Source: Diprion similis (lineage: Eukaryota; Arthropoda; Insecta; Hymenoptera; Diprionidae). Taken from it: 64,000 nt of DNA. A program made the translations under genes and the position numbers. Shown here piece after piece: positions 1-11,665 of the stretch; positions within the stretch are counted from its first letter, which is position 1, and each line of letters starts with the position of its first letter. Under the pieces are notes generated by a model that was given only the letters and a program-made list of their open reading frames with translations, ran no database searches and was not told where the DNA came from. Location: the NCBI RefSeq assembly GCF_021155765.1, contig NC_060107.1:3669501-3733500 (forward strand). Direction: 5' to 3'.

Positions 1-950
1 ACGATACTGTTTATTTGTATTTCACCTGACTTATAACTTACATTTGTTTGTTTTTTTGTTTGTTGTTTTTTCAAAATTTTTTTTTTTTAATTTTTTCTTT
101 ATCCTTATTTTTTTGTTATCGAACAAAATTTTCCTACTAATAATAATTGTTTATTATCGACTAATTTCATTTTACCTCAAAGATCGTAAGAACAGACTTC
201 TAGATTACACCAATGTGGTACTACATCAATTTTCCCTGATATTCGATACAGCTTTGCCTGTAAAAAATCGTTTGCATGAAATTGTGGGTGTAAAAAATAA
301 AAACAAATAAATAAACAAGTAACAGAAAAACGATATAGAAGAAAATCCATCGCTTTCGATCGATACTGATTGTAAAAAATTGTTGTTCAAAGAAGAAGAA
401 AAAAAAAAAAAAAAAAAAATCATCGTCCCCCGCGCCAACTATGTGCATATCACGTAAAATCGCCGACGAAACTGTTACAAGTTTGTAGGAGCAACAAGAA
501 AAAATCCCGTAAAAAAAAGCGAAAAACAAATCAGAAACAAAAAAAAAAAAAAAAGCATCATCGCTTCTCAAAACAACCGCGCGTATCGCGTAATCGCCGA
601 CGAAAGTGTCGCAGGTTTGTAGAAGAAAAAAACGAACAAAACGAAACCACGAGAAAAAAAAAAAAAAAAAAACAGAAAAAAAGGAAAAACCCCAAAAAAA
701 AAACAAACAAACAAACAAACAAACCAATAAGAGAAACGAAAAAAATCGATCGTTACAGCAATAATGGGCAAGGCAGGTTAGTCGTTGCAGTGCAACAGCA
801 GTAGCAACATCATCGTCCGTCGAAGTTCGACGTCGATTTTATTTTCGAACGCGCGATACGAAACGAAAGTAGGTATGAAAGTAAGAACGTCAAAGAAAGT
901 AAGTAAGCGGGTTCGCCTCGCCGGCATACCCCATACACACACAAATACAT

Positions 951-1004
<54 letters not shown>
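951..1004. repeat. (TA)n microsatellite
   Basis: Alternating TG/TA dinucleotides followed by an almost pure TA run of more than 40 bases. It creates spurious Tyr-Ile repeat frames on both strands. Confidence 0.95.
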
Positions 1005-1010
<6 letters not shown>

Positions 1011-1210
1011 TGTATACCCGTATTAAATACACGTAGCCAATAACGGCGGTCACGAGACTCGCGAGTCCGCGTGTGCTGACCTCAAAATATAAGTGAAATG
1101 TCTTTCTTTCTTTCGCTCGGTATAGGTATCTGCAGGGGGAAACGACGACGTACGACGACGACGTACGACGCTTAAGGTTGCAAAGGATTTCTTTTTCTTC
1201 TTCTTCTTCT

Positions 1211-1211
<1 letters not shown>

Positions 1212-1242
<31 letters not shown>
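1212..1242. repeat. Poly-T tract
   Basis: About 30 consecutive T, preceded by a (TTC)n stretch at 1192-1210. It could be an old retroelement poly-A tail read on the other strand, but no element body is recognisable next to it. Confidence 0.9.
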
Positions 1243-3556
1243 CTTAAGTTGATCTTTTCTTTTTCATTTTTTATTCACTTTTCTTCTTTTCTACTTCCTT
1301 CCTTCCTGGACCCTTTCGAATTTTCATATGAACTTATAATTAGTGTTATTGTAAACGAAGTTATATGTATACTAGAGAAATTATTAAGAACGACGACGCA
1401 TTATTATGTGTTGTGTATAGACCTTGAAGTGCACACCTGCTTCAATGCAATTATTTTCATTTATTCTACAGCCGAAAGGTCGTTCATTCATAAAAAATTC
1501 AGGACAAGAAGCGATGTGTAAAGTTCATTATACATATATATATATATACTATGTATACGTAGTATGTATTATATATATCATCATATATGGTGATGCGGAA
1601 TAAAACTGACGACGTAAATGTAACTTTATATTGTACGTACGTATACTTATACCGTGGATGCAACAACGAGAATGTTTTTGTAATTTGTCGTGAGAGAGTT
1701 TATAGTATGTATGTATATGTATATAAATTTATGAAATATTCAGGGGGTGGCCATCGACCTGGAAAATTTGAAAAACGTGGAAGTGTCAGGGGATTTTTAA
1801 TTTAGAGGTGGAACAAACTGATAATGTCACATTTTTATCATGGGAATTAGAAATGAGTTTTTGAGGTAATAAGTTTACTTTTTTTTTTATCGAGAAAACA
1901 AATCGGCTGAAACTGAAGTTATATTTTTTCTTAATTCGAATTGAATTTTAAACGAATATAGAGTCAGTAAGTTGAACGATTTATAGGTTTTACTATTAGT
2001 AACTTACTAGAGCTGAGAGGTAAAATGTCGGGGAAAATTAATACTTTTAGGTAGGTACTGGAAAAACTGGGAATGTCGTGGAATTTTTTTTCCCAAAAAT
2101 TTGTAACCACCTTGGATATTTACGTTGTAATATTTTGATTTTAATTTGTAATTAAAAGAGAGTGATTAAAAACGAAAAAGATTTTTACGTGAAATTGGGG
2201 AAAAGGTACTGACAAAATTTACAAAAAATTACGGGGCCTAAATCGTTAATTTGAAAAAACATAATATTGCATAAAGTGGAGTTTTTGGTAGTAAATATAA
2301 AAAAAAAAATGAATAAATAAATAAATAACGACTGTAGTAAATTAGAATTTGTAAATTAGACAAGTATGTACTAAATCGTCGAGGTTGAACGTACATATTT
2401 TAATTTTGCGAATCTTCGGGCAATTTTTATTATTTCCGTTTTACCTAACGATAAAAAAAAAAAAAGTTAACGAACAAATTTCAGAATTTTTCCCGGCATT
2501 TAGGGAAAGAGATTAGAAAATGTAATCTTCATCTTGTTTCACACTTGTTACACCATATTAATGATACAATATATGTATAGTATACATATAGATGTGTGAT
2601 GTGTATGTATGTATGTTCGTATGTATGTATGGGGATATAAATTTGTGGAAAGTAGGTCGTCGATGAAGAGTTTTGTAGTGATTATATCGTATCATGTATA
2701 CGTAAAAAAAAACAACGTGTACTGCACCTTTCTTGTTAGTGCAATTAGCGTTGCACTGAAAGGAAAGATCCTCAAAATACTTCCGGGAATTGTGTATGCG
2801 GGCTGCATTTACACCTGAATGTAATTACACACACACATATACTTACTCCAATTAAAATTTCTTTCGCACGATTTTCTCAAGGTGTACCTACTTTAATTTA
2901 ACGGTATAAATAATTTCTCACCAATTTTTCCATCAATTTATTTGTAAAAAAACAAAATGCAACGGTTTTTCTTGAAAAAAAAAAACAAATATGTATTCTT
3001 ATATATATATATATTGTTTTATTCGACAGAACGATCATTGAATTTTTTCGTTTTTATCTTTGATCGGTAAAAAAATTTTTTTTAAATTTTCACACTTCGG
3101 TCACAAAGAATTTTGTAAACGTTGAAAAACATTGCAAAATAATTAGTCGATTTTTGGATAACGGAATTCAAAGATATTATGCTACTTATACGTTGATAAT
3201 TACGATCTTCTTAATTTACTAAATTTTACATTTTTTCACAGATGATGTTTACTCGCAAAGTTTTTTAAACTACATTTTACCATATATATTTATATGTATA
3301 AACATATGTTACCTATTCCCCGGAAACTTTTTTGCGAATGTCGAGATTAGTGAGAAACAACACACACACGCACACACACACACATTTTGATTCTTACTGC
3401 AAAAAAATGCTCGAATCGTTTAATTTCGCTTAATGGACCGCTAATAATTGTAACCACAAAAAATAAGAAAAGAAAGTAAAAATCTACTTCTTTCGATGAA
3501 AATAACTCTTTATAATATAATAAATATATATCACTTGACCCCGGTGGTTTAATTTT

Positions 3557-3560
<4 letters not shown>

Positions 3561-3594
<34 letters not shown>
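3561..3594. repeat. (TC)n microsatellite
   Basis: Pure TC dinucleotide run. A second, interrupted one follows at about 3718-3763. Confidence 0.95.
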
Positions 3595-3597
<3 letters not shown>

Positions 3598-3715
3598 GTA
3601 CTTTTCTTCCTTGATCATTGCTGATATTTTACGTGCCTGGTGATTTTTTTTTTTCTACCGCGAGAATGTGTGAAATTCTTTATACATATTTGTTGAGCTG
3701 TCGTACCGGCACTTT

Positions 3716-3717
<2 letters not shown>

Positions 3718-3746
<29 letters not shown>

Positions 3747-3763
3747 TTCTCTTTCTCTCTCGT
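3718..3763. repeat. Interrupted (TC)n/(TTTC)n pyrimidine tract
   Basis: CT dinucleotides interrupted by TTTC units. No splice acceptor with coding frame follows it, so it is read as simple sequence. Confidence 0.85.
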
Positions 3764-4500
3764 ACCATCATGATCGCAAACTTTCTCCATTCCCGAGTGG
3801 TTCAACGAGCTAAACAGGAACACCGGTATCTTTTGTCTATACTCTCATTCTCGTTGTCTGTTTTCTTTTCGTTATTTTATTATATATATATTTTTTTTCA
3901 TTCTTCAACTTCTAACGCAACTTCAGTTCCTAATCCTAAATCATATTCTGATGTTCTTAGTTTTCTTGGGATGAAAAAAGTTCCTGTGAAATTTTAAACT
4001 CGGCTGCAGCTGCTGAACGAATTGGATGAATAAAATTGAAATTTTGACGAATTAATGAACGGTTACACGTGGATTACATAAATCAGGCAATAATCTTTTG
4101 CACCGTTCGCGTTGGTTTAACCGGTTGGGAAAATGGAACAAGCAATGAAAAGAGAGCAAGAAAATGGGTGGACAAATTTTACGTTACACCTGCAACCGGG
4201 TGTAACGTTGAATAATCGGCAATACAGCCGCGCGTAGGTATAGAACTGTGGAGAACTTTCGAGTTTCATTAATTCTTTCGTAAACATGCTGCGAAGGCAT
4301 CGGGCTGCGGGATATACATAAATGCGAATATTGTCGGTGTACCGTGATCTGTAAAACCGGTAAAAACCTCAGCTGCATAATTCAAGCGACCGGATAAGAG
4401 AGACGAGGCGGATAAAATGCGTGGGAAAATCGTTAATGCCGATAAAAAGCAAGAAATTAACCCTTTTAGTGACATTCACATTTCTTAACTAAAAATTTTC

Positions 4501-4780
4501 GCCTGAGTTTTGTTACTCGGCGGTTTTTAGCCTCGCTGATCACGAATGTAAAGCCGAAAATTCATCATTTCTGAATCCAAGATGGCGGATTCAATATGGC
4601 GGATGGAAAATTGAAAAGCTATAAAAATTTAACCTAAACTTGTTACTCGAGGTTTTTTGGCATCGCTGATCACGAATCTGAAGTCAGAAAATGATCATTT
4701 CTAAATCCAATATGGCGAATGTAAAATCGAGAAAACTATAAAAATTTAACGTAAACATGTTACTCCGGGTATTTTTGGAT
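4501..4780. repeat. Diverged tandem repeat, unit about 117-130 bp, just over two copies
   Basis: The word TGTTACTC recurs at 4511, 4641 and 4758. Each time it is followed by a G-rich/T-rich bend, and in the first two copies by CGCTGATCACGAAT, an AATCCAA(G/T)ATGGCG block and a terminal CTATAAAAATTTAACSTAA block. The second copy lacks about 13 bp present in the first, where GATGGCGGAT is doubled. The third copy breaks off within 25 bp. The unit has no open frame. It looks like dispersed satellite-like or MITE-derived DNA. Confidence 0.8.
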
Positions 4781-5836
4781 CATACGAAGTAACAAAGATC
4801 GTTTGAAGTTGTAAATAAAGTGTAATGAGGTTACGACATGGAATTTTTTTACCTATATAGACACGGTATATTAGACGCCTACGTATATGGTATGTATGTA
4901 TGTATACAGAGTGAAATGAGGCAATGAAAGTGAATTGCATGGGCCGTTCGCGGAAGAAATTAAATACTTCTCGTAATGTGTATATAATATCTATCTATGT
5001 ATGTATATAAAAGGTATCGAGAGATGCGTGCAGGGATTATTATGGAAGATTCAGTAACGATGATGTACGAGCTCGGTACACGCACGAGACACGGGGGCGT
5101 GTGAATAGAATTTCCTAATAACCCCGTGAAACTCGCGGCAAGATTATTATTACACCGACTGTCCAAGAATATAATGAATGTGGTAAAAATAAAATGAAAA
5201 GATTATGTGGGAGAGTAATTAGATTGTAATATAAACAGGCGTTTTGATAGATGGTTTTTACTTTATATGCGGCACAGGAACTCGCTGCTGCTGCTGCTGC
5301 TGCAAGATCGTAATGGGGACTATGATTAGTTTCATCGATTCGATGTATTCAGTTATCTGTTTTTAATTTTTCTTTTATTTCCAAAGCGAAGACAATTGCG
5401 AAAGGTGATGAAAATCGAAGAGAAAAGAGAATGGAAAAATTCTAAAATATTTTCGAAAGGTCTTACGACAAGCTGAAAACGTGCCGCGATATACGTTCTC
5501 TAATCGAATTTGTGTAAACTTTCACTGAAGCAACGATATAACAGCAGCAGCGCCGTGCACTGGTATTAGCATAGATTTACAATGGAATTCCTATATGTGT
5601 GTATATACGATTTTAGGAAAGTACAGGCGATTGCAATTCCTAATACGTTATACATTATACCGACCGTATAATGTCGGTGTAGCCTTAACCTGGAGTTGTA
5701 AATTATTCAAACGTTGTGTATAGAATTCGATTGAAAGAGACGAAAATTTCCACACGTTCACTTGAAACGTGGCATTGATCGATAGCGGTTTAATTCGATT
5801 CGGGGAAAAATGAGCGTTTTTATTTTACAGCATTCT

Positions 5837-5863
5837 ACACACACACACACACACACACACACA
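5837..5863. repeat. (CA)n microsatellite
   Basis: Pure CA dinucleotide run of about 27 bases. Confidence 0.95.
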
Positions 5864-7286
5864 ATGGCGTTGTTTCCGAACCAAATTCATTACCACACAA
5901 CTCGGCGTGAAGTAAATACTGCTAGCTGAGAATGATAATTAGGAACGTTGTTGTTTTATGTCCACTTGTTTCGCAACTTAAACTCATCTTCATTCCACGG
6001 CTTGCCATTAGGACCTCTTACAGAGTTGCAATTGCCGTCGCCTCGGATGTGTTTTGCATAATTTCACCTCTCACTTTATAATTTATAATTTATAATTAAC
6101 CGGTTGTTATAAAGCTCTCGTCACGTGCCTTTCAAGAATCTCTGCAAATGGGACGTGAGGACTTATTTTTTAATTTTCGCGCAGGGCGTTATAACTTTCA
6201 AGGAATGTTAAATTAGAAAATATTACGTAATAAGTTGATTCGTTTTTTCTTATTTTTTTCTCCTTTCCCGCTCTTTTATTTCCTATATATTCTTTCTCTC
6301 TCTTTGCTGCTTCTTAATTCTTATCATTTGATGATTTCGCAAGGTTTTTAATTAGGATCGAGGTATATGTACAAGGATGTCATATACGATTCTTGCATGT
6401 GCCAAGCTACTGATTATTTTTATGATACCTCTGATATTTGTTTATTTCGCTTCATTTTTCGGTTTCTTTTTCTACCTCTTTTTCTGGCATTTATTGCGAG
6501 GACGCGTATTGAGCAATTCCGTTTCACACTATATTAGTCTGGTACATAGTTTTTACGAAACACTTTTTAGCGATAATGAGATAGTCACAGTCTGCCACTG
6601 TTAATTCTACTGCTGCTACTGCTACTGCTCCCAGGATTTGAAAACCGATGCTTATTGCGTAACTTTGGCAAGAGCAAAAGCAACGGCGTGGCGGTGATTA
6701 TAATTCGTGCGAAAGATGTTCCAAACTTTCATTTTAATTGCAGGCTAGCCAAACCCGTGACTACATTACTCAACGACTTTGAAACGCGGTATCAAAACAC
6801 CGCGGGATATTCAGTTCGAAATCGTTTTATCAGATCCTTCTAACGAGCTCAATTATCATACTGCACAGATTAAACATTCGCTGGCGGTTGATTTGCCAGA
6901 GTATTATCGAAGAATATAGCTTAAAAAAATCCGGCTATATATAATATGCGATCATCAACCGGTCGTTAACCTTTTTCACTGGAAATACTATATCCTGTAA
7001 ATCGAGTCGATTCATTCTTAATCAACTATACTTTACCAAATGGATGTATCGAGACGATTTCGCTTCAATTTACTGCCTATATATTCTCTAATACATTAGC
7101 ACGGATGCGTGCTAAGTTGCATGAAATAAGGCGGTATTTCACCTAACCGCATTACTGCGTAACGGGTTGCATTCAACAAGGCGTAGCTGCAGCCCCTAAA
7201 TTACCGTAACAAGAATAACTCGGTAGCATTAAAATTCCCCTGAATTATTCGAGCAATTATTTGACCGAGCATGATTTGTTTTTCAG

Positions 7287-10200
7287 GAATCAGCAAGCCG
7301 AGACAGTCGGTAGGAACTCACGCATTGCCGATGCCGTTCGAGGTTGTATCTTCCCTTCGGCGCGACTCTGCACACCATGAGGGACTGGCCAGCTTGACCG
7401 GTGTGTGGGCGGAATTATTGATGCGAGACATAGCCGAGACGATTAATCGAGGCGGGATTGATTGTTGCGGTGTAAACGGCGCAAAGCACGCCGAGTGCTA
7501 CTCGACCTGGAGCGAAACCGGGACGAATGAAGTGTGCAGAAACTACACCCGTTCGCTGCCGACCCTTACCGCGACCAGCTGCAAATTCGAGACCAGGGAG
7601 CAGATGAACGCCGTGTCCGGGTACCTTGACGGTTCCGATCTCTATGGGAACACCGACCAGGACCTTCACGCCATCAGGACCTACTCCCAAGGAAGGGTCA
7701 GCCTGGCCGCCTGCAAAAAATGCGGAGACGGCACGGCGCTCGGTGCCCTTTACCGCGCCCTCTTCCTCGAGCACAATCGCCTGGCCGACGGCCTCGCCGA
7801 GGTTAACGATCACTGGGAGGACGCGAAGATCTTCCTGGAGGCACGGCGCATAGTCGTTTCCGAACTTCAACACGTCACGATCAACGAATTCGTACCAAGC
7901 ATTCTCGGTGAGGCTGCGTTCGTCAACGCCGATTTGAAGCCGGTGAGGAATGGGTTTTACTCCGGGTACTCGTCGACCAATCGCGGTGGCGTCTTTGACT
8001 CCGTCGCGTTTGGCGCTCTGCGCGCGCTTCTCTCGCTCAACAACGGATCCGTCAGTATCGAAGAGCTTCTTGCCAAGCCCGCTCGGCAGGTGAGCCTTAG
8101 GATTCCCGGCGGAGATAACGCAGGTTGGGACGAGGCCGAGAGGGCCATCCATGTGGCCAGAGATCACGGGGTGCCTGGTTACGTGCATTTTGTTTCTTAC
8201 TGTTCGGGCAATGATCGCATGATCAATTTCACCGACTTCGAGAATACGATGAGCGAGGGCGACGTCGATGCGCTTCGTCGCCTCTATGCGACCGCTGAAG
8301 ATGTCGATCTGCTCGTCGGTGGGACCTTCGAGAAACCTACCGAAGCCGCCGCCGTTGGACCGACCTTCGGATGTTTGCTCAGAGAGCAATTTATCAAGCT
8401 TAGAAACTCGGACAGGTTTTGGTACGAGAATGATCTACCGCCGTCCAGTCTTACCGCCGAACAGCTGGCCGAGGTCAGACGAGTATCGCTGGCTGGTATC
8501 ATCTGCAAGAACACCGGAATAGCAAAAATCCAACCAATGGCTTTTATTCAGCAGGATCCGTACCTGAATGTCAAGATAAACTGCGACCAACACGGTATAG
8601 TCGACCTCGCCGCGTGGCGGGAACATCCCGCCCCGGATACGATATCCGATAATTCAATGGCCTCCGTTGTCGCCAAGGAGGTATCCTCCGAGTTGACCCC
8701 CGAGGTGATAGCCAACGCGGTGAGGAAGGCTGAGCAGGACCTCGTGGTGCGAAAACAGCTTGAGTACAACGCGTGGCTCGAGCAGAAGACGGCTGATCCG
8801 AAATCACCGATCGGTACCGCGGCCAGTTTTTCGAAAGCCAGTAGAGACGCCCTCCTTCTAGCAAATTCCTCTATACTCTTCGAGCTCGCGACAAACGAGA
8901 TTATAAACGGGGCACATGGACTGCGTCGAAGAAAACGACAAATTTTCGACTCATCAGACAACGTTCTCGGCTTTCCCAACAACGAGTTCAGCGACATATT
9001 GCAGACCGTCGACATCTCCAGCTTCCTTCAAGGCCAGACTTCCATTGACGAACTCGAGTGTCCGCCCGACACCTCGCCCTGCGATCCGACCTCCCCGTTC
9101 AGAACCCTTAGCGGGCACTGCAACAATCTTCGCAATCCAAAATTGGGAGTTGCCCTCACCACCTTCGCGAGACTTCTGCCTCCCGTTTACGAAGACGGCG
9201 TATCGAAGCCGCGGATGAACTCCATAACTGGTATACCTCTGCCCAACCCCAGGGTCATCTCGACCGTTATTCACCCCGATATATCCAATCTTCACAACCG
9301 ATACACTCTGATGGTAATGCAGTTTGCACAGTTCGTTGATCACGATATGACCATGACTCCGATCCACAAGGGCTTCCACGAGTCCATACCGAGCTGCAGA
9401 TCTTGCGACTCGGCCCGCACCGTGCATCCGGAGTGTAATCCGTTCCCCATACCACCCGGCGATCATTTCTATCCAACCGTGAACGTCTCCTCTGGGGCGA
9501 GACTCTGCATACCCTCGATGAGGTCGCTACCCGGTCAGCAACAGCTTGGACCCCGTGAACAGATCAACCAGAACACAGCCTTCCTCGACGGCTCGGTTAT
9601 ATACGGTGAAAACGATTGCGTCTGCCAGATTCTTCGCACGTTCAACGGCCGAATGAACATCACACGTCATCCTAACCGCGGCAAGGATCTTTTGCCGCAA
9701 ACGCCGACTCATCCGGAATGCAAAACGAGATCTGGCTACTGTTTCATCGGCGGTGATGGCCGCGTTTCCGAGCAGCCCGCACTCGCCGTTATGCACACTC
9801 TCTGGGTACGCGAGCACAACCGAATCATGGAGGGTCTCAGACAGGTGAACCCCCATTGGGACGGTGAAAAGCTCTTCCAGCACTCGCGAAGGATCATTGC
9901 CGCCATGCTCCAGCACTTGGTTTACAACGAGTTTCTGCCGAGGATACTTGGCTGGAACGCGGTTAGTCTCTATGGTCTGAAACTATTGCCACAAGGATAC
10001 TACAAGGATTACTCGCCCACGTGCAATCCGAGTGTACTGAACGAATTCGCAGCCGCGGCTTTCAGGATCGGACACTCACTCCTCAGGCCTCACTTGCCCA
10101 GGATGGATTCCAACTTCCAGAATATCGATCCGCCCATTTTGCTTCGCGACGGTTTCTTCAATCCGGACATGCTCTACGACCAGGGAATGATTGACGAGAT

Positions 10201-11665
10201 GATAAGAGGCCTTGTTTCCACGCCTATGGAGACTCTGGATCAATTTATAACCGGCGAGGTGACCAATCATCTTTTCGAAAACAGGAGGATCCCTCACTCG
10301 GGTGTTGATTTGATCGCTCTCAACATACAGAGAGCTAGAGACCACGGAATTCCGTCGTACAACAACTACAGAGCACTTTGCAATCTGAAACGTGCGACGA
10401 CCTTTGACGACCTTTCCAGAGAAATGGCACCGGAAGTTATCGCTCGGCTTAAACGGATCTACGCGTCGGTCGATGACATCGATCTATTCCCCGGCGGTAT
10501 GAGCGAGCGACCGCTTCAGGGTGGTTTAGTCGGGCCCACCTTCGCCTGCATCATAGCCATACAGTTCAGACAGTCCCGTAAGTGCGACAGGTTCTGGTAC
10601 GAGACCGACGACCCCAACATTCGGTTCACGGAGCACCAATTGGCCGAGATAAGAAAGACGACGCTGTCCAAGGTGATATGCGAGAACATGGATCAACACC
10701 AGGACATGCAACGCGCCGCGTTCGATCTTCCGAGCAACTTCCTTAACCCCAGAGTACCCTGCTCGTCTATGCCTCACATGGACTTTTCCGCGTGGCGAGA
10801 AACCAGCCACGGATGCCAAATCGGCAGTCGTAATGTCGCCGTTGGCGAATCTGGATTCCCAACGCCTTGCACCAGCTGCGTATGCACTGCCGAAGGAGTG
10901 AGTATTGCAAAATGTCCTTATGACGTCAGAGCCTGCTTCTCGGCGCCACTTTATCACCACATAACCTAAGTTCTCAATTTTAATCGGGACAAATCGTAAT
11001 TATTGGGGTTTCATATTACGTATGTCACAAAAATCAATTAAACATAATCAATAATATATCTGTTCTTCTTTCCATACACGGAAAAAAACGGTCAACGATC
11101 AGATGTCAGCCTGTTTGCATTAGTTACATTTTTTTCCACTAGATGACGTATTGCAATACTGTATATGCTCTAAGCATCTATGACAATCCCAATAAGCGAG
11201 TTTTCACGATCGATCAAGGGCTCATTCCGATATTAGCTCCCAATGCTGTCAACAATCTTTTATCTCCTTTGCGCTGCCAAGTTCGTGCCAGTTCGTGCGT
11301 GGCTCTGTCTCTGTCCTAGGGAATTTTCACTGCTGCCAGCTAACTTCAGAACGCACCCCTAATAGATTTCCTCTCTGCTAACCACGTGCATTGTTCGATT
11401 TCAGACCCAGTGTGCATCGCTGCGTGTTACGGACTGCAATCAGCTCCTCAGAGAAGCCTCTCGCGAAGCTATTCTTCGAGACGATGTCTGCACGGCTCAA
11501 TGCGGTTTCGTTTTGGCTGCATCGGAAGCATCGGCGAGGTTGCAATTCTCGGCGTCAAACGCGTTCCGGGGTTTCCCCTCGCCGGGGAACAACTTGAGGA
11601 ACGCTCCAACACCGGCAACGTTCAACGGTTTCAAACTGCCGGATCTCTCGCAGTTCATTGGCTAA
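7287..11665 (+). CDS. Secreted double-domain haem peroxidase (peroxinectin/chorion-peroxidase-like), 5' end missing
   Basis: Exons seen: 7287-10897 and 11405-11665, joined in phase 0 (donor GTGAGT at 10898, acceptor TTTCAG ending 11404), about 1290 residues in all. The first exon opens after a TTTTTCAG acceptor in phase 1, already inside the first animal haem peroxidase domain, so the signal peptide and about the first 100 residues lie on exons not found. Domain 1 (about 7287-8640) has the fold signature but lacks the haem-site residues. A basic RRRKR site lies at 8924-8938. Domain 2 (about 9070-10790) is intact: distal His in QFVDHDMTMTP (codon 9341-9343), catalytic Arg in VREHNR (9809-9811), proximal His in FRIGHSLLRP (10073-10075). 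The tail is Cys-rich with a PCTSCVC motif, and the last exon completes it (TQCASLRVTDC). The size and double-domain plan recall Drosophila CG10211; that is from memory. The substrate is unknown. Confidence 0.92.
10898..11404 (+). other. Last intron of the peroxidase gene
   Basis: 507-bp GT-AG intron. If retained, translation would run only to a stop at 10967-10969 and lose the conserved tail. Splicing instead restores the Cys-rich motif typical of peroxinectin-type C-termini, which is the reason for this model. Confidence 0.85.

Larger units (their letters stand above)
1..7286. other. AT-rich non-coding region upstream of the peroxidase exon
   Basis: No exon can be supported here. The stretch holds long A and T runs (about 391-418, 540-554, 655-672, 1212-1242), TA, CT and CA microsatellites, and a degenerate tandem repeat at 4501-4780. 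The peroxidase exon at 7287 starts mid-domain in phase 1, so this is either a long 5' intron of that gene or partly intergenic. Open frames here are short and compositionally biased, for example a hydrophobic run at 6377-6604 made by T-rich DNA. Confidence 0.6.

Noticed and set aside
7415..8389. A 324-codon open frame on the minus strand within the peroxidase exon.
   Set aside because: It is a mirror of the GC-rich codon use of the peroxidase on the other strand. It has no domain and no splice context, and the plus strand is clearly coding.
10898..10969. Continuation of the peroxidase frame to a stop at 10969 as the natural C-terminus.
   Set aside because: The stretch follows a strong GTGAGT donor, and the exon at 11405-11665 in the matching phase restores the conserved Cys-rich tail.
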